Source: Flavobacteriaceae bacterium UBA1903
GTDB taxonomy: Bacteria > Bacteroidota > Bacteroidia > Flavobacteriales > Flavobacteriaceae
Reading direction: 5' to 3'
Length of the DNA: 64,000 bases
Assembly: GCA_002337605.1 (NCBI GenBank)
Contig: DDGL01000010.1
Span: 67,311-131,310 of the forward strand
Both the position numbers and the translations under genes were made by a program. Positions 53,002-62,800 of the stretch are shown here, in pieces. The notes below the pieces were generated by a model. The model had not been told where the DNA came from. It saw only the letters and a list, made by a program, of their open reading frames with translations, and did not search any database. Position 1 is the first letter of the stretch. The number at the start of each line of letters is the position of its first letter.

Positions 53002-54678
53002 TTAGCGTGTGTATTTTCTTTTCCTGAAGTAGCCGTAAAGAAATCCGAAGAGCGCTAACAATCCCAGTGGTAGCAAGATGTTAATCACTTGCCATTGGGT
53101 ACGTTCGGCGAGTGTTTTTTGCGGGTCTAAGAAAGGAACAGCAATTTCTTTCGTGCGTATGTTTATAAGTCCGCTATCGTCCAGCATATAATTCACTGCA
53201 TTGAGTAAAAACTCTTTATTTCCGTAGAAAGAATTTGTCCATTTATCAAAGCCTAATTCTAAAGGTCTACCGTTGTCCAACTGGTTTTTAATCACGTCTC
53301 CATCACTAATCACCAGCATTTTGGTTGGAGAAGAAGTGGTAATATCTATAGGAGCTTGAAACGGTTTAATTCTATTTGTAAAAACAGAAGTAAACTGCCC
53401 TTCCAGCAATACCGCCAAGGGAGTTTCTCCGGAGGGAAATGCAGCAGGATCTGGTCCTTCATTTATAACTTGTAAAGCATTTGGAATTTCCTTGTCTATA
53501 TCAATTTCAGCAGGAGTTCCCTGCACTTGCGTAATAGGAGAGGAGCTTAACAGAATTGTTTTTTTTACGTCGTTTGGAAGCAACTCTATCTCACTTGCAT
53601 ACTCAAACTTCACCGCCTCAATATTGTTTACAATAGGATGTTCGTTTGCACTGGAAGACAACGGGTTGTATAACCAGGGATACTTGTTATACTGAGACTC
53701 ACGGTCTTCTCCTGTGGCCAGAACAATAGGCGCACAATACACATCCTTCACTAAGTTAGGGTTGATGCGCACACCGTATTTGAAGAAAAAATCTCCCATA
53801 TTAATGTCCAGCGGGATGGCAGCAGTAATCCCAGAGGCCGGGTCCTGTACAATTTGAGTAGCATCTACGAGCCAAATAGAAGCACCCCCTTGCATGGTAT
53901 ATTGGTCTAAAAGATAGCGCTCCGCATCTGAAAATTTTTCAATAGGTTTTGCAGCTACAATTAAGTCGAAAGTGTTGAGCTGTTCCAGTGTTTTCACGGG
54001 AGCCACAGCAGCCGAATCTAAGGTGAAAGGGGCAATAAAATAGGTGTCTCGAAGGGTACTAAATAAATCTGCTACATAGCGATCGTCTAGTTCACCATTG
54101 CCTTTTAAAACCGCAATGCGTTTACTTTTGGCATTAATTAATTGGTGAAAGCCATCAGCAAAAGCATATTCTAAGTTTTGGATAGAATTGTTTACTCGTT
54201 CTTCTGGGGTAGCTCCAAGGGTGTTTTTTAGTAAAGGAATTTTAACCGTTTTTTCCTGATAGTACGCAAGTGCCCAAGGATACACAACCTCGGTAGAAAC
54301 CTTGCCATTTTCCCGAACTTCCACTTGCGCGCCCTTCATCCCACGGCTTACAAACTCCTGCTGTAAGGCTTCTGGGTTGTCACTTTCCATTGGATTGACA
54401 AACTCATAACGTACATTCGGATTATAACTTCGGAACTCTTCCAGTAACTGCTCTGTTTCAAGTTTCAGCTTTTTAAATTCTGGCGGAAAATTTCCCTCTA
54501 AAAAAACATCTATTTTTATGGGTGAATTTACAGTGGCAACCGTTTCTTTAGCAGCTTCAGACAGGGTGTATCGCTGATCCTGAGTAAGGTCGAAGCGCTG
54601 GTAGACTTTACTGGCCAGAAAATTTACTCCTATAAAAAGGAGTATAACAATAATGGTATATTTTAGGGTTTGGCTCAA
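53002..54678 (-). CDS. gldG: Gliding-motility ABC transporter substrate-binding protein GldG
   Basis: 558 aa. An N-terminal membrane helix (about 8-25), a large periplasmic region with an ABC-2-associated domain, and a C-terminal membrane helix (about 530-550) followed by RKRK. The sequence QRFDLTQDQRYTLSEAAKETV is characteristic. GldF and GldG (with GldA) form an ABC transporter required for gliding in Flavobacterium johnsoniae. The start is TTG at 54678, one nucleotide after the preceding stop. It is separated from gldF by a 214-aa gene. Confidence 0.9.
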   Translation of the reverse strand: MSQTLKYTIIVILLFIGVNFLASKVYQRFDLTQDQRYTLSEAAKETVATVNSPIKIDVFLEGNFPPEFKKLKLETEQLLEEFRSYNPNVRYEFVNPMESDNPEALQQEFVSRGMKGAQVEVRENGKVSTEVVYPWALAYYQEKTVKIPLLKNTLGATPEERVNNSIQNLEYAFADGFHQLINAKSKRIAVLKGNGELDDRYVADLFSTLRDTYFIAPFTLDSAAVAPVKTLEQLNTFDLIVAAKPIEKFSDAERYLLDQYTMQGGASIWLVDATQIVQDPASGITAAIPLDINMGDFFFKYGVRINPNLVKDVYCAPIVLATGEDRESQYNKYPWLYNPLSSSANEHPIVNNIEAVKFEYASEIELLPNDVKKTILLSSSPITQVQGTPAEIDIDKEIPNALQVINEGPDPAAFPSGETPLAVLLEGQFTSVFTNRIKPFQAPIDITTSSPTKMLVISDGDVIKNQLDNGRPLELGFDKWTNSFYGNKEFLLNAVNYMLDDSGLINIRTKEIAVPFLDPQKTLAERTQWQVINILLPLGLLALFGFLYGYFRKRKYTR

Positions 54679-54679
54679 A

Positions 54680-55324
54680 CTATTCTTCTGTACAAAATTC
54701 GTTATAAAACTCTACAATGGTTTTCATGTCCTCGTACCTCCATTCTCTCTCTTTAATGTATCCTGCAAGTTCTGGACAATCTTTAAACCATTCCTGAGCC
54801 TCTTTTCTAAAATTTAATTTTAAGTCTTCGACAGTTGTGTCTGTGTCACGTTTTACGAAAAATCGAACTCGCTTATCGAAAGGGTGGGTAAACCCTTGAA
54901 TGTTTGTTGTCATTCCTGTGGTGTTATTATATACAGTCCTTACTTCAGTATTGTTTAACGTGGCTCTTTCGTATTGATCGAGTGTGATCTGGTCGTTTAT
55001 AGGCTCATCAAATTGTGCGTATGCTGAAACTTTTCCTTCAGCAATTTTCTGAAGTAATTTATATCTGTTCTTATAAAAAATGTATTCGAAGACATTATAA
55101 GGTTCAATATGAAAAATGATTCTTTTAATCACGTATCCGTCTAATGCTTCAATCTCATCTTCTTCTGAAATTTTAAACTCAACTTCTTGTTTTCTGTTGA
55201 ATTTGGCTAACCCTGAAAACTGACCCCCATCGTAAAATGTTACGGTGGCAGGATAAAATTTTTCTTCAGCAAAAGATGAAAAGCCTATAAGAGCAATAAA
55301 AAATAGGATTAAAACTTGCTTCAT
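54680..55324 (-). CDS. Secreted protein inserted between gldF and gldG
   Basis: 214 aa with a signal peptide (about 1-20, ending SSFAE). The rest is beta-rich then helical (FYPATVTFYDGGQF, YNVFEYIFYKNRYKLLQ, ERATLNN). No family recognised. It overlaps the gldF stop by 4 bp (ATGA) and ends one nucleotide before gldG, so it is part of the same operon. Usually gldF and gldG are adjacent, so this looks like a lineage-specific insertion. Confidence 0.72.
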   Translation of the reverse strand: MKQVLILFFIALIGFSSFAEEKFYPATVTFYDGGQFSGLAKFNRKQEVEFKISEEDEIEALDGYVIKRIIFHIEPYNVFEYIFYKNRYKLLQKIAEGKVSAYAQFDEPINDQITLDQYERATLNNTEVRTVYNNTTGMTTNIQGFTHPFDKRVRFFVKRDTDTTVEDLKLNFRKEAQEWFKDCPELAGYIKEREWRYEDMKTIVEFYNEFCTEE

Positions 55325-56034
55325 TTTTTCTTGAGTTTAAGTACAGTATAGGAAATAAACAGTGCGGCCACACTCAGAAAGTAAATTACATCACGGGTAT
55401 CTATCACACCCCGGGAAATTGAGGTAAAATGCGCTTTTAATCCTAAATAGGAAACATCTAATGATGAATTGATAGACGCCAAACCTTCAAAACCAAAATA
55501 CAAAACAAAGCACAAAAAGACGGCAATAATAAAAGCTACAATCTGGTTCTCAGAAAGTGTGGAAGCAAAAATGCCAATGGCAGTATACGCCAGTACTAAA
55601 AATAACAATCCAAGGTACGAGCCCAGTGTGGAGCCAACGTCCCAGTTCCCTGAAGGATTTCCTAAACTGGAAATAGTTAAAATATAGAGTAGGGTAGGAA
55701 GAAGTGCTAAAACAATTAATACTACGGCACCAAAATATTTACCTAACACGATGGAGCGTAAAGAGATGGGTTTGGTCACTAACAGTTCCATTGTTCCTTG
55801 TTTAAGTTCGTCGCTAAAAGCACGCATGGTCACAGCTGGAATAAGAAATAAAAGTATCCAGGGTGCCAATTCAAAAAACGGATTGAGATCTGCAAAGCCT
55901 GCATCCAGAATATTGTAATCGCCACTAAAAACCCATAGAAAAAGCCCGTTTACCACCAGAAATAACCCAATGACCAGATACCCAATGGGGCTGGCAAAAA
56001 AACTGGTTATTTCTTTTTTTAAGATTGGGTACAC
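55321..56034 (-). CDS. gldF: Gliding-motility ABC transporter permease GldF
   Basis: 237 aa. ABC-2 type permease with about six membrane helices. The N-terminal KKEITSFFASPIGYL and the segment MRAFSDELKQGTMELLVTKPI match GldF. The start appears to be GTG at 56034 (reads YPILKKEI), since the upstream frame meets a stop inside the heptamer repeat. It is the first gene of the gldF-unknown-gldG operon. Confidence 0.9.
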   Translation of the reverse strand: MYPILKKEITSFFASPIGYLVIGLFLVVNGLFLWVFSGDYNILDAGFADLNPFFELAPWILLFLIPAVTMRAFSDELKQGTMELLVTKPISLRSIVLGKYFGAVVLIVLALLPTLLYILTISSLGNPSGNWDVGSTLGSYLGLLFLVLAYTAIGIFASTLSENQIVAFIIAVFLCFVLYFGFEGLASINSSLDVSYLGLKAHFTSISRGVIDTRDVIYFLSVAALFISYTVLKLKKK

Positions 56035-56044
56035 TTTAAATTTT

Positions 56045-56079
56045 AGTTTAGAGTTTAGAGTTTAGAGTTTAGAGTTTAG
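56045..56079. repeat. Five tandem AGTTTAG heptamers upstream of gldF
   Basis: Five exact copies of AGTTTAG run from 56045 to 56079, beginning 11 nt upstream of the gldF start. Seven-base units are prone to slippage; length change would alter the upstream spacing. Confidence 0.85.
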
Positions 56080-56133
56080 AGGTGCTAATTGAACACAAAT
56101 TAGTTTAAATTTTAAAACTACAAGCGAAGCGTC

Positions 56134-56439
56134 CTAATCGCTACCGGCTATCGATTCCAGTTCATCTACACTCCATGCTGCGGCTTTAGAACGAAACTTT
56201 GGTTTTGTTGTTGCCCAAACACCTTTAAAAAGAGCACTGGTTCGGTAGGTTTCCAGATCGGCTTCGGTTTGCCATTTGCTGTAGGTAAAAAAGATCGTTG
56301 GGTCGTTTTTGTCACGTAACAACTTTAAATGTTCACAACCGGGAAAACTCCGGATCTTAAACTTTACAGTTTCAAAATTAGCCAAAAATGAAGGGATTTC
56401 CTCCTTTTTAAATTCCATTTTTACGATACGTGTAAACAT
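56134..56439 (-). CDS. Antibiotic biosynthesis monooxygenase (ABM) family protein
   Basis: 101 aa. The ferredoxin-like ABM fold is suggested by FTRIVKMEFKKEEIPSFLANF, FPGCEHLKLLRDKNDPT and FFTYSKWQTEADLETYR. Such proteins are quinol/heme-type monooxygenases or small dimeric enzymes of unclear substrate. It lies alone next to the gld operon. Confidence 0.8.
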   Translation of the reverse strand: MFTRIVKMEFKKEEIPSFLANFETVKFKIRSFPGCEHLKLLRDKNDPTIFFTYSKWQTEADLETYRTSALFKGVWATTKPKFRSKAAAWSVDELESIAGSD

Positions 56440-56464
56440 ATTTCTTATAATTAATCGTATTTTT

Positions 56465-57307
56465 CTACGGCGCTAACGGGGCAAAATTAATTGTTACCGC
56501 ATCCCTGAATTGCAACCCAAATAGTGATGAAGCACTACCTACTGTTGAAGGGTTACTTTTATAAATGGCTAATTCTAAATAGCCGGAAGAATTCCAGATG
56601 GCCAGCTTCTTACCATCTTCTTCACGTCGCTCCTTAGGGACTTCGAAGTTAATAGCATCGCTGTATTGTGAATGAACTTTGCTAAACTGTGCCCGTCTTG
56701 CCGTAATCTTAAAAGGGCGCCCCTTGCCAATATCGTCAAATACAGATCTGGTAATATTACTCACCACGTTTCCGTAGTTATCTATATAAATTACATTGCC
56801 AATTATTTGAGTATTCTCCCCATTTATAACAGGTTTTATTCCCACCAGTTCTTTAATTTCAGAAATAGGCTTTCCAATAACCTCAAGTGTTCCACCGCGC
56901 GCCAGGTGACAGGCTACCTTTACAAAGACATCCAGCACGGGAAAATTACTTATAATTCTATCGTGAATATTTATTTCCACAATCTTTTCAGGGTTTATTT
57001 CTGAAGCTAACATAGAAATAATTCCATTGTTTGCACAGACAAAATAGTGGCCGTCCAGCTTAACAGCTATATGCTGATTTTCTGGGTTTAACTCACTGTC
57101 TATCCCTATAATATGAATAGTTCCCGGAGGAAAACTCTTGTAGGCATTTTGAATAATATAAGCTGCTTCTGTGCTATGAAAAGGCGGTATGCTGTGTGAG
57201 ATATCAACAATCTTTGTGTCGGATAATTCGCTATAAATAGCCCCTTTTACCGCACCCACAAAGTGGTCTTTCTCTCCAAAATCTGTCGTGAGGGTAATAA
57301 TGGGCAT
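56465..57307 (-). CDS. SAM hydroxide adenosyltransferase/SAM hydrolase family (DUF62)
   Basis: 280 aa. An N-terminal alpha/beta domain opens with ITLTTDFGEKDHFVGAVKG (4-22) and VDISHSIPPF, the family signature. A beta-rich C-terminal domain follows. The family hydrolyses S-adenosylmethionine to adenosine and methionine, or halogenates it. The Asp and Asn residues of the hydrolase site (TDFG, YIDNYGNV) appear present, so hydrolase is more likely. It is divergent from phoH. Confidence 0.82.
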   Translation of the reverse strand: MPIITLTTDFGEKDHFVGAVKGAIYSELSDTKIVDISHSIPPFHSTEAAYIIQNAYKSFPPGTIHIIGIDSELNPENQHIAVKLDGHYFVCANNGIISMLASEINPEKIVEINIHDRIISNFPVLDVFVKVACHLARGGTLEVIGKPISEIKELVGIKPVINGENTQIIGNVIYIDNYGNVVSNITRSVFDDIGKGRPFKITARRAQFSKVHSQYSDAINFEVPKERREEDGKKLAIWNSSGYLELAIYKSNPSTVGSASSLFGLQFRDAVTINFAPLAP

Positions 57308-57376
57308 TTGGCTAATTGTTGATATGTTGTTGAAATTACTCCCACAAAAATAAAGTACTTTTATAATTGTAAAAAC

Positions 57377-57384
57377 TATATTTG
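57377..57384 (+). promoter_or_regulatory. Probable -7 promoter element of phoH
   Basis: TATATTTG matches TAnnTTTG, 34 nt before the phoH TTG start. No clear -33 TTTG at 19-20 nt upstream. Confidence 0.45.
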
Positions 57385-57418
57385 AAGATACTTTATAATG
57401 TTATAAACAACTGCGCTT

Positions 57419-58375
57419 TTGAACGAACTTATTATTGAATTGACAGAGATAAGCCCCAGAGATTTCTTTGGGCTTCAGAATGCAAATATTGATCTCCTAA
57501 AAAAATACTTCCCCAAACTGAAACTTGTGGCGCGTGGCAGCAAATTAAAAGCCTACGGTGATGAAGAGGTGCTAGAGGAATTCGACCGAAGAATAACCAT
57601 GCTTCTAGACCATTTTGGAAAATACAACAAAATGGACGAAAACACTATAGAGCGCGTTCTCTCCAGCCGTAGTAAAGAAGATTATGAAACTCCAGCGAGT
57701 AGTGGCGAAGTTTTAGTACACGGAGTAAGCGGGAAATTAATAAAAGCACAAACTGCAAATCAGCGTAAGTTGGTAGATCTAACGACCAAAAATGACATGG
57801 TTTTTGCGGTAGGTCCCGCAGGAACAGGAAAAACATATACTTGTGTTGCGTTAGCTGTACGGGCATTAAAAGAAAAGCAGGTAAAGCGTATTATCTTAAC
57901 ACGACCTGCCGTGGAGGCCGGAGAAAACCTGGGGTTTCTTCCGGGCGACCTTAAAGAAAAATTGGATCCGTATATGCAACCGTTGTACGATGCGTTACGG
58001 GACATGATCCCTCACGAAAAGCTGGAAAGTTATATAGAAAAAGGAGTGATACAAATAGCTCCTATGGCATTTATGCGCGGTAGAACCCTGGATAATGCTT
58101 TTGTGATTTTAGACGAAGCCCAAAATACGACCCATGCACAAATGAAAATGTTTTTAACTCGTATGGGAAAACACGCTAAGTTTGTGATTACAGGAGATCC
58201 CGGCCAAATAGATTTGCCACGACGTGTGATTTCAGGATTAAAAGAAGCGTTATTAGTTTTGAAAGACGTAAAAGGAGTAGGAATGATATTTCTTGACGAT
58301 AAAGACGTGATCCGTCACCGCCTTGTAAAAGAAGTAATTGCTGCTTATAAAAGTATCGAGAATTTAGATTCTTAA
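57419..58375 (+). CDS. PhoH family ATPase
   Basis: 318 aa. An N-terminal KH-like region (1-110) and an AAA-type ATPase with Walker A GPAGTGKT (132-139), Walker B-like VILDEAQNTT (about 228-237) and sensor FVITGDPGQIDLPR. The family is linked to phosphate starvation and RNA metabolism. The start is TTG at 57419, reading NELIIELTEISPRDF, which matches the family N-terminus. The gene is followed by purC after 26 nt and probably shares its transcript. Confidence 0.9.
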   Translation: MNELIIELTEISPRDFFGLQNANIDLLKKYFPKLKLVARGSKLKAYGDEEVLEEFDRRITMLLDHFGKYNKMDENTIERVLSSRSKEDYETPASSGEVLVHGVSGKLIKAQTANQRKLVDLTTKNDMVFAVGPAGTGKTYTCVALAVRALKEKQVKRIILTRPAVEAGENLGFLPGDLKEKLDPYMQPLYDALRDMIPHEKLESYIEKGVIQIAPMAFMRGRTLDNAFVILDEAQNTTHAQMKMFLTRMGKHAKFVITGDPGQIDLPRRVISGLKEALLVLKDVKGVGMIFLDDKDVIRHRLVKEVIAAYKSIENLDS

Positions 58376-58401
58376 TCCAACCATCTATACCTACATTCAT
58401 T

Positions 58402-59349
58402 ATGAGTAATACCATTATAGATACCAACTTTAATTTTCCTGGCCAGAAGTCAGTTTACAAAGGGAAGGTTCGGGAGGTGTACACATTAGAGAACAACCAG
58501 TTAGTGATGATCGCAACCGATAGATTAAGTGCGTTCGATGTGGTAATGCCAAAGGGAATACCTTATAAAGGACAAATCTTAAATCAGATTGCCACCAAAA
58601 TGATGCGCGATACCGAAGATCTAGTGCCCAACTGGCTAACTGCCACACCAGATCCTAATGTTGCTGTTGGAGAAGCGTGCGAGCCTTTTAAAGTTGAAAT
58701 GGTAATTAGAGGGTATATGAGTGGTCACGCTGCCCGTGAATACAAAGCAGGTAAAAGAATGTTGTGTGGCGTTGCAATGCCCGACGGAATGCAGGAAAAC
58801 GATAAATTTCCAGAACCTATTATTACACCCGCTACCAAAGCCGAAATGGGCGACCACGACGAAGATATTTCAAGAGAAGACATTTTAAAACGTGGTATTG
58901 TTGCTGAAGAAGATTATTTGGTACTAGAAGATTACACCCGTAAACTCTATCAAAGAGGTTCTGAAATAGCCGAAAAACGCGGTCTTATTTTGGTAGATAC
59001 AAAATATGAATTCGGGAAAACAAAAGACGGTAAGATTGTGCTCATTGACGAAATACATACGCCAGACTCTTCTCGTTACTTTTATGCAGAAGGCTACGAA
59101 GCGCGTCAACAAAAGGGCGAGGCACAAAAACAGCTCTCTAAAGAATTTGTACGCCAATGGTTAATTCAGAATGGCTTCCAAGGCCTGGAAGGACAACAAG
59201 TGCCATTTATGAGTGATGCTTATATTGAAACTGTTTCAGAACGATATATTGAGCTTTATGAAAATATTACCGGTGAAAAGTTTCAGAAAGCAGATGTCTC
59301 TGCTATTGAGGAGCGCATTGAGCATAATGTAGTCTCCTATTTAAAATAA
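58402..59349 (+). CDS. purC: Phosphoribosylaminoimidazole-succinocarboxamide synthase
   Basis: 315 aa. SAICAR synthetase with GKVREVYTLENNQLVMIATDRLSAFDVVM near the N-terminus (about 20-50), RGYMSGHAAREY and VLIDEIHTPDSSRY. It ligates aspartate to CAIR with ATP in purine synthesis. Longer than the short bacterial form, as usual in Bacteroidota. It is preceded closely by phoH; no terminator is visible after it. Confidence 0.95.
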   Translation: MSNTIIDTNFNFPGQKSVYKGKVREVYTLENNQLVMIATDRLSAFDVVMPKGIPYKGQILNQIATKMMRDTEDLVPNWLTATPDPNVAVGEACEPFKVEMVIRGYMSGHAAREYKAGKRMLCGVAMPDGMQENDKFPEPIITPATKAEMGDHDEDISREDILKRGIVAEEDYLVLEDYTRKLYQRGSEIAEKRGLILVDTKYEFGKTKDGKIVLIDEIHTPDSSRYFYAEGYEARQQKGEAQKQLSKEFVRQWLIQNGFQGLEGQQVPFMSDAYIETVSERYIELYENITGEKFQKADVSAIEERIEHNVVSYLK

Positions 59350-59841
59350 TTCCACTCTACTGTAGCGTTTGTAATCTTATTCCTTATAAAATTGTTAATT
59401 ATCTTCCTGTAGGACAGATTTTTAACAAATTGTGTTAAGGAATTCATTGTTGGTTAAGTTAAAATTTTGTTAACTCAAGTAACATTAGTGTATAAGATTT
59501 ACACACTTTGTAAACTCATAAGCTTCTAGCCTATAGTTTATAGAGTAATGCTTATTCCTCTTTACATAAACCTTAAGTATATGTTAATTTGTTCATTTTA
59601 AGCTATTTTAACATAATTTAAGAAACCATACCCGGTTTATCCTACGTAGATTTATCAAATAGTAGAATTCTACCTATTCACTAGGGAATTCTGAATAACC
59701 AAATTAAAATTATGGTAACAACATTATATTACAACTTATTTTGTACTCAAGTATTATGATTCTATTTTAGGATTGTAATATTTTTTTTATGTAATGTCCT
59801 AACTGTATTTATTAAATGAATAGTAACCAAAAAAACGTATT
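59350..59841. other. 492-nt intergenic region before the large adhesin gene
   Basis: Very AT-rich with no credible ORF, RNA gene or terminator recognised. It presumably contains the promoter and leader of the 59842 gene. Confidence 0.5.
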
Positions 59842-62800
59842 ATGAAAAACAAAATTACTCGAAACCTATTTTTAATGATAGCCTTGGTGGTCATTTCATG
59901 GGTTTCAAATGCGCAAACCTATTGCACTTCAAGTGGTACTGCGGGCAGTACAGTGTTTATTGGGCAAACCTGTATACCAGAGAATTTTCCAAATTGTGAA
60001 AATTGCTGTGCACAACCAGGCAGTTATACAGATGAAACAGGTCGAGCACCCATTAAGGTATTGATGCCAACAGGTTCTAATAATCAAATAAATGTTGGAA
60101 TAAATTCTTTCAGTGCTGTTGATTATACATTTGCTTTTTATATCGACCTTAACATTGATGGAGATTTTGATGATGCAGGTGAATTAGTAAATTCAGGTTC
60201 TGGAATGATTACATTTCCTCAAGGTGGTGGTACAAGTGCAAGCGCAACGGCCACTATACCTGTAACTGCTACAAATGGAGTTACAAGAATGAGATTTATT
60301 GCTAAGAATGGTACAGCAGCAGTTACTGGACCTTGTGAGAATGGATTTAATGGAGAAACCGAGGATTGGCCTGTTGAAATTGCAGGTGCTGGTGGAATGG
60401 GCGGAGACACCACACCACCTAACGCCATTTGCCAAAATATTAATGTTCAGTTGGATGGTTCGGGTAATGTAACAATTACGCCTAATCAAGTAGATAATGG
60501 CTCTAACGATGATACAGGTATTACAAGTTATTCTGTGTCGCCTACGATTTTCAACTGCACAAATCTTGGCGCAAATACAGTAACGTTAACTGTAATGGAT
60601 GCTGCTGGAAACTCAGATTCCTGTACAGCAACGGTTACTGTAGAAGACAATATGGCTCCCGCTATAACCTGTGCATCTAACGGAACACGAAATGTAGATG
60701 CAGCAATGACTATATATACTGTTCAGGGAAGCGAATTTGACCCAACTGCATTTTCAGATAACTGTGGTACTCCAACAGTGACTAATAACATAAATAGCAC
60801 AGCTACTTTAGATGGTGAACAGTTACCAGTAGGGGATACTGTTGTAACATGGACAGCAAACGATGGTAATGGACAACAAAACACTTGTATGGTTACAATT
60901 ACTGTACAGTATGATCCAAATCCAATTGTTCCGGGTACTTTTGGCGATGATATATTTTACGTATCAATGGATGGGACTGATGTAGTAGTTGAAAGAAATG
61001 GAGCTGAAGTTCTCCGCCAACCAACGGCAGATACTTCCACGTTGACTTTAAATGGAGGCGATGGAAACGATAGTACAACAACAGATTTCTCTGGTGGTAG
61101 CTTTGGTTTCCCAATAACCTTTAATGGTCAAGGGCAAACAGGTGCTCCTGGGGATGCTTTGACTGTTACAGGCGCAACCTTTACAACGCAAACATTAAAT
61201 TATGATATTCCTGGCCCCGATGGAAATAATGGAAACGTAGACTTAGATGGTGCGACAATTACCTATACTGGGTTGGAACCAATCAATGCGGGTACTGCAG
61301 CGAATACCATTTTAAATCTTCCTATGGGTGTAGCCAACAATGCTACATTGCAAAATAGTATCAATGCAGGTCAAATAGAAATTATAGATAACGGTGCCAC
61401 ATTTGAAGACACAGTGATACCAAACCCAACAGCTTCACTAACTGTAAATCTTGGTGATCAAGGTGACCTTTTAGATGTAACAACTTTAGATGTTGCGTAT
61501 GCAGCTTCCCTTATAATTAATGGAGGTGCTGCTTCAACAGATACTGTTCAATTAACCAATGTAGATCTTGATACGGGTAATGCTGGTCGTGGTCTTTGGG
61601 TTACAGAAACTGAAACTTTGACATTAAACGGAGGAAACATTTCAAACAATACCGCTCCAATTGGAGGAGGTATTTTAATTGATAATAGTACAAGTGGAAC
61701 CAATACAACTGCTACAATAACGAATACTACAGTTGCAGGAAATACGGCTCTTAATGGAGCTGCTGCGACAGATGGTGGTGGTGGAATTTATAATAATGGA
61801 GCGATGCTCACACTAAATGGATCTACTTCACTAAGTGGAAACACAGCCTCTGGAGTACTTGGTTCAGGAGGTGGAATCCTTACTTTAGGAGGAACCCTAA
61901 ACATTGATACTGTCTCTATTTCAGGAAATTCGGCCAACCGCGCAGGTGGTGGTATCGAAATCAATGGAGGAGTTGCGTATACCTTCAACGCACTAACGTT
62001 GGATGGAAACTTTATTGCAACAGCTAACCCAGGAAATGGTGGAGGACTGCACGTTTCTGGAACACCAATGGTTACAATTATTGGAGGTTCGGTTACCAAT
62101 AACACTGCAATTGAAGGTGGTGGACTTTGGAATGGCGGCGGAGTTATGAATGTTACCGGAACAGCTATTACAGGAAACGAAGCACAAGGTGCAGCCCCAA
62201 CAACAGGGGGTGGTGGTATCTTCAATAATGGAGGAACACTTAACGTAGATGGCGGAACAACAATTTTAAGCAATACGGCAACTGGAATATCAGGTTCTGG
62301 TGGAGGTATTATGAGTAATGCCGGAGATGTGACAGTTTCAGGTATTGGAACTTCAGTATCAAACAATACTGCAAATCGTGCAGGGGGTGGTATCGAAATT
62401 ATAGACGGTACCCTTACCACCAACGATATAGATATGAATGCCAATGATGCTGGCGGAGCAGCTCCAAATCCAGGAAACGGTGGATTCTTACACGTTTCTG
62501 GAGTGGCAACAGTAAACATCAATGGTGGAAACATGCAAGACAATCTAGCTGCCTCTGAAGGAGGTGGTGTTTGGAATCAGGCGGGAAGTACTATGACACT
62601 TGATAATCCAAATATGATAAATAATACAGCTAGCGGTAATGCCGCAGACAATGGTGGAGGTGCCATATTTAACAATGGGGGTGACGTTATTGTACTAAAT
62701 GCTGTAATCGACGGGAATACCGCAGACGGAACCTTAGGTTCTGGTGGAGGTATTTTCAGTGAAACACCAGGAACGCTTACGTTAACGAATGTTACGCTTC

